Assembly: GCA_944325445.1 (NCBI GenBank)
Contig: CALVAG010000003.1
Location: 1 to 64,000, forward strand
Source of the DNA: an uncultured Bacteroidales bacterium
GTDB lineage: Bacteria > Bacteroidota > Bacteroidia > Bacteroidales > UBA932
Direction: 5' to 3'
Length of the DNA: 64,000 nucleotides
The notes under the pieces were generated by a model. That model was not told the origin of the DNA. It was given only the letters and a program-made list of their open reading frames with translations, and made no database searches. Positions within the stretch are counted from its first letter, which is position 1, and each line of letters begins with the position of its first letter. Positions 40,673 through 49,511 of the stretch are shown piece by piece. Both the position numbers and the translations under genes were made by a program.

Positions 40673-41926
40673 ATGTCCGCCTGGTGGAAAGAAAACGAGA
40701 AAGATGTATTTTGCAAGGTGATAACATTTCTTGTCAATCCCCTGCTTGGTTTTTTTTATTCTTTGCGTAGGCTGAATACAAAAAGCTCATTTTATATTAT
40801 AGCACTTTTTTCACTTACTTTTGGCATAGCTTTCTCTACCCCGGACAGAAGGACAGATTTATTCACGATTGATGCGGCTGATTACAGGGCAAATTTTGAA
40901 AATTACACCAATAAAGGGACGCAATATTTTTTATGGCAATTAGAATCCTACGTCACATTTAGCGACAAATCCGATTTTTATGGAGATACGGTAAACTTTC
41001 TGGTGTCGCGGGTAACGGATAACTACCACGTGCTTTTTTTCGTATTGGCATTTGTATTCACATTCTTCTCGCTCAAATCATTGAAGTTGTTTGTGCAGGA
41101 GGACAACTTTAAATCATCATTACCTTGTTTTATCTTATTGTATCTTTTTTTAAGCAACCAGATATTCAATATTAATGCATATAGATTTTATACGGCACTT
41201 GCAGTCACAGTATACTCAATACTGTCTTACTTCGTAAAAAGAGAACATAAATACCTATTGTATCTTATATTAGCTGCATTTATGCACGGGACTTTCTTTA
41301 TCTTAGTTCCTTTGAGCCTGATCTATATATTCTTCGGAAAGTATGTCCGCTTCTGGTCTGTCTGCGTGGTAGTTTGCTTTTTCATTTCCTCTATATCGAT
41401 AGAGTTATTCAATTCTTTCATTCCATTTCTGCCTACATCTCTCGCGGACAAATACGATGGATATTTATCTGCAATGTATGTCTATAAAATAAACGAGGCG
41501 GGTAATGAGAATATGATGTTGAAGAGATTTTTAGAGTTATGCTGCAGAACTTATATCAACATCATGGTACTCGTCATGATTTTAAACTACAAGCCTCACA
41601 TTAAGGGTACAAAATGCGAGAAAATGTTCCATTTTTTATTGGTGGTCATGAGTTTTGTCAATTTTACGATGATGATTCCTTCGTTAGGCAGCAGATTCCT
41701 TATGCTGGCGCTACCATTTATAGCATATGTATGGTTGGTCTGTTTTTCGGAAAAGAAATTCAGGAAGTATGTGTATGTTTTGGGTATTATGTTTTTGCTT
41801 CTGATTCCTGTGCCTGTACAAATACTACAACTACCTTGCCTTAAGTATTACCTAAAAGTATTGGAACCTGAGTTTTATCTGACTAGTCCGTTCTATTTGT
41901 TTTTAAAATATACCGTCTTTTATTAG
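40673..41926 (+). CDS. EpsG/Wzy-like polysaccharide polymerase
   Basis: 417 residues with many membrane helices and a long loop near the N-terminus ('TIDAADYRANFENYTNKGTQ'). 'VTDNYHVLFFVLAFVFTFFS' and 'YRFYTALAVTVYSILSYFVK' with 'AAFMHGTFFILVPLSLIYIF' match the EpsG-type pattern (R-x-x-x-A, then H-x-S/T). It probably joins repeat units in the periplasm. ATG one base after the flippase stop. Confidence 0.78.
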   Translation: MSAWWKENEKDVFCKVITFLVNPLLGFFYSLRRLNTKSSFYIIALFSLTFGIAFSTPDRRTDLFTIDAADYRANFENYTNKGTQYFLWQLESYVTFSDKSDFYGDTVNFLVSRVTDNYHVLFFVLAFVFTFFSLKSLKLFVQEDNFKSSLPCFILLYLFLSNQIFNINAYRFYTALAVTVYSILSYFVKREHKYLLYLILAAFMHGTFFILVPLSLIYIFFGKYVRFWSVCVVVCFFISSISIELFNSFIPFLPTSLADKYDGYLSAMYVYKINEAGNENMMLKRFLELCCRTYINIMVLVMILNYKPHIKGTKCEKMFHFLLVVMSFVNFTMMIPSLGSRFLMLALPFIAYVWLVCFSEKKFRKYVYVLGIMFLLLIPVPVQILQLPCLKYYLKVLEPEFYLTSPFYLFLKYTVFY

Positions 41927-41933
41927 AAATAAT

Positions 41934-42854
41934 ATGAAGCATCCTTTAATTTCATATTTGATACATCCAAAATATGCTTTACAAAGCATACTTTGGAGAT
42001 GCGCAAAGTATATTAAAAATGATAAGTTCTATGTCCAATTGAAATATTTAATATATGTAGGTAAGTTTGCAAACTTGGAACATCCTAAGACATTTACGGA
42101 AAAATTACAATGGATAAAATTCAATGACCGAAAACCGATCTATCATAAAATGGTCGATAAATACGAAATGAAAGACTATGTATCACAATTAGTCGGTTCT
42201 GAATATATTATCCCAACATTAGGTATATATGATCGATTTGAAGACATCGATTTTTCAATATTACCCAATGAGTTTGTAATGAAAACTACGCATGACAGTC
42301 ATAGCGTCATTCTTTGTAAAAATAAAGAAACTTTTGATTACGCTTCTGCAAAACGGAAGTTAAACAACTCACTGAAAAGAGATTATTATTGTTATTCAAG
42401 AGAGTGGCCATATAAAGGGTTAAAAAGACGGATTATAATAGAACCTTACCTGAAAGATAATACACATGGTGATTTCCTAAGGGATTACAAGTTTTTTTGT
42501 TTTAATGGCGACCCCCAATTTATGTATATAACCTCAGAAAGAGGTGCGGAAAAAGGGCTTGTGGAGGATTTCTTTTATATCGATGGAAGACCATGCGAGT
42601 TCTACCAAAAAGGAGAAAATGTTTCGGTTGAATTACCTCAATTGCCTTCGCAATTAAGTAAAATGATAGAATTCAGTAAGGTTTTATCTAAGAATACTTA
42701 TCATTTAAGAGTTGACTTTTATGAAGTTAATTCTTCTGTATATGTTGGTGAATTAACATTTTTTGATGGAGGGGGATTTGCTGAATTTGTTCCCGATATA
42801 TATAATTTAAAAATTGGGGATATGATTCATCTTCCGACAGATAAAATCAACTAA
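41934..42854 (+). CDS. TupA-like ATP-grasp protein (often called glycosyltransferase)
   Basis: 306 residues. Early 'HPKTFTEKLQWIKFNDRKPI' and 'MVDKYEMKDYVSQLVGSEYI' followed by 'NEFVMKTTHDSHSVILC', 'DYKFFCFNGDPQFMYITSER' and 'HLRVDFYEVNSSVYVGELTF' are the hallmarks of the TupA-type ATP-grasp family found in capsule loci. Such proteins may form amide links or transfer sugars; the reaction is not settled. AT-rich gene within block A. Confidence 0.72.
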   Translation: MKHPLISYLIHPKYALQSILWRCAKYIKNDKFYVQLKYLIYVGKFANLEHPKTFTEKLQWIKFNDRKPIYHKMVDKYEMKDYVSQLVGSEYIIPTLGIYDRFEDIDFSILPNEFVMKTTHDSHSVILCKNKETFDYASAKRKLNNSLKRDYYCYSREWPYKGLKRRIIIEPYLKDNTHGDFLRDYKFFCFNGDPQFMYITSERGAEKGLVEDFFYIDGRPCEFYQKGENVSVELPQLPSQLSKMIEFSKVLSKNTYHLRVDFYEVNSSVYVGELTFFDGGGFAEFVPDIYNLKIGDMIHLPTDKIN

Positions 42855-42856
42855 TT

Positions 42857-43930
42857 ATGTGTGCCAAGATATTAATTATCAGAAAGGGGAATCCCGGTGG
42901 CGGTATAGAACGGTCATCTTCTATTGCTGCAAACTATTTTGCGTCGAAAGATCAAGATGTCACATTACTGTCATATTATTCCTCACCGACAGCGTATAAT
43001 ACAGCTCCGGGGGTAGGACATATCCAAATAAACTTAAAGGAAGGTAAAAGCAGAATAGGTAAAATAGTTTCCAGAAGTCGGTCAATAAGGAAAAATGTCA
43101 AGAATGTGCGCCCCGATATCATTCTGTCTTATGGCGAATACATGAATATCCCGGTTCTAATCGCAACTATAGGACTGCATATTCCTGTCATTATATCCGA
43201 CCGGCTGAGTCCGGCTTTTTCTATAAGCAAGGCATATGACATCTTAAAGAAGATTTTATATAGAAGGGCCTCCGGATGTATTGCACAGACGGATATCGCA
43301 AAATCTATGCTTATCAGTAAGATAAACATAAAAAGCATAGTTGTCATACCTAATCCTATTCATGAAATAATAAAGATAGATTGTGAAAAAAAGAAACAGA
43401 TAATATGCGTCGGCAGAATTTCCCCTGAAAAAGGACAAAGACACCTAATACAAGCTTTCGCCAAACTTCCTTATACTGACTGGCATTTGACTCTAATCGG
43501 CGGTGTTACACGCGAATGGTTTTATAATGACCTCAAAGCCACTGCGGACACATTAGGCATAACGGACAGAGTTCATTTTGAAGGCAGGAAAGAAGATTTT
43601 GCAAAAGACTTGTCCGAATCGGAAATATTTGTCCTGCCATCTCTATCGGAAGGCTACCCGAATGCCCTTATAGAGGCGATGTCCGTTCCCCTGCCATGCA
43701 TCAGCAGTGACTGCGTTGCCGGTCCGTCGGATATTATAAAAAACGGCATCAATGGTATTCTTGTAGAACCGGGAAATGCCGATGCATTGGCAAAGGCCAT
43801 GACGCTTCTCATTGAAAATAAAGATCTGAGAGATAATCTGGCGAAAGAAGCCTATAAAATAAGAGAAAAATTGGCTACTGAAAAAATAGCACAGAAATAT
43901 CTGGATTACGTTTTAAGTTTCCTTAAATGA
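42857..43930 (+). CDS. Glycosyltransferase family 4 (GT-B)
   Basis: 357 residues. The N-terminal 'KILIIRKGNPGGGIERSSSI' is the acceptor-side GT-B start. The C-terminal domain has 'QIICVGRISPEKGQRHLIQA' and 'FVLPSLSEGYPNALIEAMSV', the Glu-x7-Glu donor motif of GT4. Adds a sugar to the lipid-linked repeat; donor and acceptor cannot be told. Its stop overlaps the next gene by 4 bp. Confidence 0.88.
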   Translation: MCAKILIIRKGNPGGGIERSSSIAANYFASKDQDVTLLSYYSSPTAYNTAPGVGHIQINLKEGKSRIGKIVSRSRSIRKNVKNVRPDIILSYGEYMNIPVLIATIGLHIPVIISDRLSPAFSISKAYDILKKILYRRASGCIAQTDIAKSMLISKINIKSIVVIPNPIHEIIKIDCEKKKQIICVGRISPEKGQRHLIQAFAKLPYTDWHLTLIGGVTREWFYNDLKATADTLGITDRVHFEGRKEDFAKDLSESEIFVLPSLSEGYPNALIEAMSVPLPCISSDCVAGPSDIIKNGINGILVEPGNADALAKAMTLLIENKDLRDNLAKEAYKIREKLATEKIAQKYLDYVLSFLK

Positions 43931-44556
43931 AGAATTTAATCATTATCGGTGCCGGAGGTATGGGCCGGTCATTATACGACAACGCATTAGAGAGTGTCGG
44001 ATATGGCACTGTTTTCACCGTAAAAGGCTTCATTGACGACAATGTACATGCACTGGATAATTTTAAAGGCTATCCTTCGATAGTCGGTAAAATTTACGAT
44101 TATATACCTGAGGAAGATGATGTTTTCGTATCCTCCATCGGAGGAGCATCAAGGAAAAAGTGCATGGAAGAGATAATATGCCGGGGAGGGGAATTTATCG
44201 AACTTATACACAAGACGGTCCGCATAGGGACTAATGCAAAGTTAGGTAAAGGGAACTTTATAGGAGCTTATACCATAGTCGGACCGGATACCGTTATAGG
44301 AGATTACAATATGATACAGGCGTTCACAGTCATTGGGCATGATGCATGCATAGGGAATTGGAACAGAATAGACACCCATGTCACATGCGTCGGAGGCATA
44401 CAAATTATGGATGAGGCGACAATACATACTTCTGCCGTTATCAACCATGGTGTGACGGTTGAATCAAATGCCCATGTGGGCGCATGCAGTTTTGTTATCA
44501 AAACAGTCAAGTCCGGGACTACCGTATGCGGCAATCCCGCAAAAAGATTACTATAA
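43927..44556 (+). CDS. PglD/NeuD-like sugar acyltransferase
   Basis: 209 residues. A Rossmann-like PglD N-domain ('NLIIIGAGGMGRSLYDNALE', 'VKGFIDDNVHALDNFKGYPS') is followed by a left-handed beta-helix ('GTNAKLGKGNFIGAYTIVGP', 'VVESNAHVGACSFVIKTVK'-type hexapeptides). Catalytic His in 'TVIGHDACIGNWNRIDTH'. Transfers an acyl group to an amino sugar. Placed next to an acyl-carrier-protein gene, so its donor may be an acyl-ACP made by the neighbouring genes; this is inference. Confidence 0.8.
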   Translation: MKNLIIIGAGGMGRSLYDNALESVGYGTVFTVKGFIDDNVHALDNFKGYPSIVGKIYDYIPEEDDVFVSSIGGASRKKCMEEIICRGGEFIELIHKTVRIGTNAKLGKGNFIGAYTIVGPDTVIGDYNMIQAFTVIGHDACIGNWNRIDTHVTCVGGIQIMDEATIHTSAVINHGVTVESNAHVGACSFVIKTVKSGTTVCGNPAKRLL

Positions 44557-44566
44557 TTTTTCAAAT

Positions 44567-44797
44567 ATGAACATCAACGATTTTATCCGGCATTTTGCCG
44601 AGCAGTTCGATGATACGGCTGCCGAAATTTTCAAACCTGAAACTGAATTCAAGAATCTGGATGAATGGTCATCCCTGATGGCTCTGTCAATTATTTCCAT
44701 GATTGACGAAGAATACGACATCTCTATAGGAGGATCTGACATCCGGAATGCAAAAACGATTGAGGATCTATACAGAATTGTAGAAAATAAAAAATAA
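44567..44797 (+). CDS. Acyl carrier protein (first copy)
   Basis: 76 residues from the ATG at 44567; the frame opens earlier but only in overlap with the acyltransferase gene. ACP-like helices around 'FKNLDEWSSLMALSIISMID' with the probable phosphopantetheine Ser in Trp-Ser-Ser-Leu, where standard ACPs have Asp-Ser-Leu. 'EEYDISIGGSDIRNAKTIED' matches the third helix. Its stop overlaps the SDR start by one base. Dedicated carrier for an acyl group used in block A. Confidence 0.78.
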   Translation: MNINDFIRHFAEQFDDTAAEIFKPETEFKNLDEWSSLMALSIISMIDEEYDISIGGSDIRNAKTIEDLYRIVENKK

Positions 44798-45546
44798 TGC
44801 AGGATAATCCGTTTTCTCTTGCTGGTAAAACTATTCTAATAACCGGCGCATCATCCGGAATAGGACGGGCTACCGCCATAGCATGCTCCACGATGGGGGC
44901 GCGTATAATCATTACCGGACGTAATGCCGAGGCTTTGGCAAAGACCCGCAGTTTATTGGCAGAAAACGACCATTCAGTTATATTGGCAGACCTCTCTGTT
45001 GATGATGATTTAGAAAATCTCGTAGATGAATGCCCAACCCTTAACGGCTTGGTTTGTAATGCCGGAGTCGGAGGCCTTATTCCTATTCAGAATATAACAA
45101 AAAAGGGAATAGACCGTATCAGCAGCATCGATCTTGTTGTCCCGATGCTCATTCTAAAGTCTCTGCTGCGAAAAAAGAAACTCGTAAAAGACGCGTCAGT
45201 CGTATTTACTTCCTCTGCGGCCGGTGTTTATCGCGTATCACCCGGAAATGCTATTTATGCAGCAGCCAAATGCGGTCTGGATGCATATATGCGGACAGCC
45301 GCTTTAGAACTTGGTCATAAGGGGATTCGCGTTAATAGTGTAAATCCCGGAATGGTAAATACTCCTTTTATAAATGGAGATTTGTTTTCTGAAGAGCAAT
45401 TAGAATCCGAAAGACGCAATTATCCTTTAGGACGTTTTGCCGAACCTGAAGAAATTGCATACGGAATAGTTTTCTTACTGTCAGATGCAGCATCTTTTAT
45501 CACAGGCACATCTCTTAAAATTGACGGAGGAATGACTTTAAAGTAG
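44797..45546 (+). CDS. FabG-like short-chain dehydrogenase (first copy)
   Basis: 249 residues, classical SDR. 'KTILITGASSGIGRATAIAC' binds NAD(P), and 'GLVCNAGVGGLIPI' has the NAG motif. Catalytic Ser is in 'VVFTSSAAGVYRVS' and Tyr-x-x-x-Lys in 'NAIYAAAKCGLDAYMRTAAL'. Ends 'ITGTSLKIDGGMTLK', typical of FabG. Likely a 3-oxoacyl-ACP reductase acting on the carrier encoded just upstream. Confidence 0.82.
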   Translation: MQDNPFSLAGKTILITGASSGIGRATAIACSTMGARIIITGRNAEALAKTRSLLAENDHSVILADLSVDDDLENLVDECPTLNGLVCNAGVGGLIPIQNITKKGIDRISSIDLVVPMLILKSLLRKKKLVKDASVVFTSSAAGVYRVSPGNAIYAAAKCGLDAYMRTAALELGHKGIRVNSVNPGMVNTPFINGDLFSEEQLESERRNYPLGRFAEPEEIAYGIVFLLSDAASFITGTSLKIDGGMTLK

Positions 45547-45551
45547 CAGAC

Positions 45552-46292
45552 ATGAATAAATTATTAGAAAATAAAGTTTGCCTTATCACAGGAGCCGGAA
45601 AAGGAATAGGCAAGTCAATAGCCGAAAAGTTCATCAAAGAAGGAGCTTTTGTATATGTCAATGATATTCAGGAAAACGAATTGAAATGGTGCGATGAATA
45701 CGAAGTTGCCGGGTCTGTTCAAAAAATTCCGTTTGACATCTGCGATTTCGCTGAAGCCAAGTCTTGCATAATGCGCATTAAGAAAGAACACGGGAGAATA
45801 GACGTCTTGGTCAATAATGCCGGATTAATCTCATACGAGTTCATGAGTATGATTGACTATAATAAGTTCCGTAAAATGTTAGAAGTCAATGTCCTTGCTC
45901 TTATAAATCTTACTCAGCTCGCATCAAGGATTATGATGCGGCAGCGTTCCGGCTCAATAATCAATATGGCAAGCATGGTAGGTGTCAAAGGTGCAAAAGG
46001 GCAACTAGCATATTCTGCAACAAAAGGTGCCGTTATATCCATTACGAAATCCGCTGCAAAAGAACTGGCTGAATTCAACATACGCGTAAACGCAATAGCT
46101 CCCGGCATGGTTGCAACGGATAGATTCAAGAATGTCATTGAGAACAAATTTGAGGACCGCATCAATGATGTCGGATTCGGAAGAATGGCCGAACCGGAAG
46201 AAATTGCCGACGCCTATGTATTCCTGGCATCGGATATGTCCAGATATATTACTGGACAGATTATCGGAGTCGATGGAGGTTTTATACTGTAA
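45552..46292 (+). CDS. FabG-like short-chain dehydrogenase (second copy)
   Basis: 246 residues. 'KVCLITGAGKGIGKSIAEKF', 'IDVLVNNAGLISYEFMSM', Ser in 'SIINMASMVGVKGAKG', Tyr-x-x-x-Lys in 'LAYSATKGAVISITKSAAKE', end 'ITGQIIGVDGGFIL'. A close FabG relative but different enough from the preceding SDR to suggest two successive reductions or different substrates. Five bp after its neighbour. Confidence 0.82.
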   Translation: MNKLLENKVCLITGAGKGIGKSIAEKFIKEGAFVYVNDIQENELKWCDEYEVAGSVQKIPFDICDFAEAKSCIMRIKKEHGRIDVLVNNAGLISYEFMSMIDYNKFRKMLEVNVLALINLTQLASRIMMRQRSGSIINMASMVGVKGAKGQLAYSATKGAVISITKSAAKELAEFNIRVNAIAPGMVATDRFKNVIENKFEDRINDVGFGRMAEPEEIADAYVFLASDMSRYITGQIIGVDGGFIL

Positions 46293-46325
46293 CAAATCTT
46301 AATCCTTACAAAAACGCGCTCCGCA

Positions 46326-47714
46326 ATGTTTTTGAATCTCGACAAAAAACCGCCAATGTCAGTGGCGGCCATAGATGACAGCCGCATGTCTTTGACATAC
46401 GGCGACATAGTATCTTCCGCCGGAGAATTCAGCGACGTGCTTCCAAAGCGTACCCTGATATTCATCATGGCGACCAACACCGTAGGCTCCCTTTTAGGAT
46501 ACACCTCGTGCCTTTCCGACGGCATCGTACCGCTGGTGCTCAGTGCCCATACAGAAAAAGACCTTTACGGGCATCTGAGAGACCTTTACCGTCCGGAATA
46601 CCTGTGGATTCCCTCGGACATGGAGTCGGAATTCGGCTATGAGCGTATATTCTCATCGCACGGTTACAGCCTTGTGCGCACCGGTCTTACCCCTCCCGAC
46701 CTGTACCCTGACCTTGCCCTGCTGCTACCCACTTCCGGTTCCACAGGCAGCCCCAAGCTGGTGCGTCACAGCTACCGCAACATCGAGGCCAATGCGGAGA
46801 ATGTCTCAATGATGTTCGGCATTACCCCGGAGTTCCGTGCCATGGCCATTCTTCCGATGCACTACACCATGGGCCTGTCCGTCATCGCCAGCCACCTTTA
46901 CAGCGGCGCGACTGTGCTCCTTTGTGGCAAATCGATGCTGGACAAGAGTTTCTGGAGCATGTTGAGGGACGATCATGCGACCATCCTCACCGGCGTTCCC
47001 TACAGCTTCGAGATTCTGAACAAGATGCGCTTCTTCCGTATGGACCTGCCGGACCTGAGTATAATCACACAGGGAGGCGGACGCATGAGCGATGATCTGT
47101 TCCGTACCTGCGCCGACTATGCGGCAAGGACCGGCAGACAGTTTATCGCCACCTACGGCCAGACCGAGGGCACTGCCCGCATGGCGTATCTTCCTGCAGA
47201 ACTGGCACAGACAAAGACCGGCAGCATCGGCATCGCGGAGCCGGGAGGAAAGCTATCTATAATAGATGACAGCGGAACCGAGACCTTCAAAGGCGAGGCT
47301 ACCGGCGAGATGGTATACCGCGGAGACAATGTCACCCTGGGATATGCCGCATGCCCGGAAGACCTGATAAAAGGGGACGAAAACTGCGGTGTGCTCCACA
47401 CCGGCGACATAGCCCGAAGGGACGCTGACGGCTGCTACTACATCATCGGCCGCATGAAACGCTTCCTGAAAATCTTCGGTCTGCGTATCGGTCTGGACGA
47501 AGTGGAGCATATCGTGAAGTCGGCATTCGACACGGACTGTTTGTGCAGCGGCACCGATGACATGCTCACGGTACGCATTACCAATCCGGAAATAAAGGAC
47601 AGTGTCCTTGACCTGATAGTGGAAAAAACCCGACTTTTCCACAAAAACATCGAGGTCATGTGCGTTGACAGGATCGAGCGCAATGAGGCCGGCAAGGCCA
47701 TACTCAATAAGTAA
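46326..47714 (+). CDS. AMP-dependent acyl-CoA/acyl-ACP synthetase
   Basis: 462 residues, ANL adenylate-forming family. 'ALLLPTSGSTGSPKLVRHSY' is the P-loop-like motif, 'QFIATYGQTEGTARMAYLP' motif II, 'GVLHTGDIARRDADGCYYII' and 'GRMKRFLKIFGLRIGLDEVE' the hinge and core. It activates a carboxylic acid, probably loading it on a nearby carrier protein. The gene is visibly richer in G and C than those before it, as is the following ACP gene, suggesting a separate origin. Confidence 0.85.
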   Translation: MFLNLDKKPPMSVAAIDDSRMSLTYGDIVSSAGEFSDVLPKRTLIFIMATNTVGSLLGYTSCLSDGIVPLVLSAHTEKDLYGHLRDLYRPEYLWIPSDMESEFGYERIFSSHGYSLVRTGLTPPDLYPDLALLLPTSGSTGSPKLVRHSYRNIEANAENVSMMFGITPEFRAMAILPMHYTMGLSVIASHLYSGATVLLCGKSMLDKSFWSMLRDDHATILTGVPYSFEILNKMRFFRMDLPDLSIITQGGGRMSDDLFRTCADYAARTGRQFIATYGQTEGTARMAYLPAELAQTKTGSIGIAEPGGKLSIIDDSGTETFKGEATGEMVYRGDNVTLGYAACPEDLIKGDENCGVLHTGDIARRDADGCYYIIGRMKRFLKIFGLRIGLDEVEHIVKSAFDTDCLCSGTDDMLTVRITNPEIKDSVLDLIVEKTRLFHKNIEVMCVDRIERNEAGKAILNK

Positions 47715-47754
47715 ATAATATCAAAAAGTAGGAACGAAACAAAGAGAAAAGAAT

Positions 47755-47994
47755 ATGAGCAATTTAGAAAAGTACAACGGAGTGTTCCGTGACGTATTCA
47801 TGGTGAAAGACACGGTCCTCAACGACACATTTGACAACAAGTCGGTGGATGGCTGGGACTCTGTGAAGCAGCTTGCCCTGACCACGGCCCTTGAGGATGC
47901 CTTCGATATCATGCTGGACGCGGAGGACATCCTCGAGTTGACATCATATACCAAGGGTAAGGAGATATTGAAGAAATACGAAGTGGAACTTTAG
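47755..47994 (+). CDS. Acyl carrier protein (second copy)
   Basis: 79 residues. 'FDNKSVDGWDSVKQLALTTA' carries the phosphopantetheine Ser in Trp-Asp-Ser-Val, and 'LEDAFDIMLDAEDILELTSY' the helix III acidic patch. Between the adenylating enzyme and the KAS III gene with only 3 bp to the latter, so it probably carries the acyl chain that these enzymes start and extend. Confidence 0.85.
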   Translation: MSNLEKYNGVFRDVFMVKDTVLNDTFDNKSVDGWDSVKQLALTTALEDAFDIMLDAEDILELTSYTKGKEILKKYEVEL

Positions 47995-47997
47995 ATT

Positions 47998-49056
47998 ATG
48001 GCACGCTGGAGTATCAAGAACGTGGCCCTGCGCGGAGTGTCCGGGACAGTACCTGACAACAGGGTAGATAGCCGTGATTTCAGCTTCTTTACACACGAGG
48101 AGGCCGAGACATTCATCAATACGGTCGGAATCAAAGAGCGGTATATGGCTCCGGAAGGAGTGTGCGCGTCAGATCTTTGTTATGATGCAGCTGTCCGTTT
48201 GCTTGACTCATTGGGGTGGAGTCGGGATAGTATAGACGTACTGATATTCGAATCCGTTACCGGTGACTACCGTACCCCTCCCACATCCGGTATATTACAG
48301 GATCGTTTGGGATTGTCGACATCCACATTTGTTCTGGATATGCCAATGGGGTGTTGCGGGTGTATTTATTCAGTTACGGTTGCTGCTAACCTGCTCTCTT
48401 CAGGCAGCGTGCGAAGGGCACTGCTCCTTATAGGAGATACAATAACAAGAATGGGCTCACCGTATGACAAGAGCCGTTATCCTTTATTCGGAGACGGAGC
48501 TGTAGCGATGGCCCTTGAATATGATGAATCAGCCGAGGATATACTTGTTGATTTTGGAACTCTGGGTTCAGGGTGGCAGGCATTAATGACTCCTCACGGC
48601 GGTTTCCGTCATCCGATAACTGAAGAGTCTTTCAAGTACGAGGATTTCGGCAATGGGATAATCCGCTCGCCTAAGGATACGCTCATCAATGGAATGGATG
48701 TATTTGCCTTTGCAATATCAAAGCCACCTGTGAGTGTTAAAAAATTTATGGAGGATTACGGCATTGATCCAGAACATGACATAGATTATTTTCTTATACA
48801 TCAAGCAAATAAATTGATAGTAGACAGAGTTGTAAAGAAACTGAAGCTAAATCCGGATAAGGTGCCATACAATCTCCAGCATTTCGGCAATCTGGGCGGA
48901 GCGTCCATACCGATGCTCATGGTCACTAATATCGCTGATGAACTGCGCAGCCGCAAGTGTTCGTTGCTCTGTTCGGCGTTCGGACTCGGGCTTACCTGGG
49001 GAACGATGTGGTTAAAAACAGATTCCATTGAAGTTTTAGCTCTAAATATTATATAA
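47998..49056 (+). CDS. 3-oxoacyl-ACP synthase III-like enzyme (FabH family)
   Basis: 352 residues, thiolase fold. The catalytic triad is Cys in 'VLDMPMGCCGCIYSVTVAAN', His in 'DIDYFLIHQANKLIVDRVVK' and Asn in 'NLQHFGNLGGASIPMLMVTN'. FabH-type enzymes condense a short acyl starter with malonyl-ACP. In a capsule block with ACPs and FabG-like reductases it could make a 3-hydroxyacyl group for an amino sugar, as in some flagellin glycan islands of Pseudomonas. The 5' half is GC-rich like the preceding gene; the 3' end turns AT-rich. Confidence 0.85.
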   Translation: MARWSIKNVALRGVSGTVPDNRVDSRDFSFFTHEEAETFINTVGIKERYMAPEGVCASDLCYDAAVRLLDSLGWSRDSIDVLIFESVTGDYRTPPTSGILQDRLGLSTSTFVLDMPMGCCGCIYSVTVAANLLSSGSVRRALLLIGDTITRMGSPYDKSRYPLFGDGAVAMALEYDESAEDILVDFGTLGSGWQALMTPHGGFRHPITEESFKYEDFGNGIIRSPKDTLINGMDVFAFAISKPPVSVKKFMEDYGIDPEHDIDYFLIHQANKLIVDRVVKKLKLNPDKVPYNLQHFGNLGGASIPMLMVTNIADELRSRKCSLLCSAFGLGLTWGTMWLKTDSIEVLALNII

Positions 49057-49057
49057 T

Positions 49058-49510
49058 ATGCTATCATACTTAAGAAAAAAGGTTTATAGAATAGTAACAA
49101 GACTATATCCATGGTTTCTAAAAGCTGCCTACGGAATGGATATCGGTCAAGATGTTATTATTTCCAGGACAGCCAAACTTGACAGGGCGATAAATCCACA
49201 TGGTATTCATATTGGAAGTAGCACATGGATTCTAAGAGAAGCTATGGTATTATCTCATGACCACTGCCGTGGACTTAAGGCGGATACGCATATCGGAAAA
49301 AATTGTGTGATAGGAGTAAGATCAATAATAATGCCTGGAGTCAGCATAGGTGATAGCTGCATAGTGGCGGCCTGCAGTGTGGTAACAAAAAACACACCCT
49401 CCCATTGCATAGTTGCAGGAAATCCGGCGAAAGTCATCAAAACTGGCGTAGTCGTGAGAAATGGAAAAATTGTCGAGCCCGGTCAAAGTATTAAAAATGA
49501 AACGAGGTAA
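49058..49510 (+). CDS. Left-handed beta-helix acetyltransferase (WcaF/LacA-like)
   Basis: 150 residues. Hexapeptide repeats from 'DVIISRTAKLDRAINPHGIH' to 'CVIGVRSIIMPGVSIGDSCI', with the usual 'IVAGNPAKVIKTG' end. Likely O-acyl transfer to a capsule sugar. The stop lies inside the Shine-Dalgarno-like GAGG used by the next gene. Confidence 0.8.
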   Translation: MLSYLRKKVYRIVTRLYPWFLKAAYGMDIGQDVIISRTAKLDRAINPHGIHIGSSTWILREAMVLSHDHCRGLKADTHIGKNCVIGVRSIIMPGVSIGDSCIVAACSVVTKNTPSHCIVAGNPAKVIKTGVVVRNGKIVEPGQSIKNETR

Positions 49511-49511
49511 A

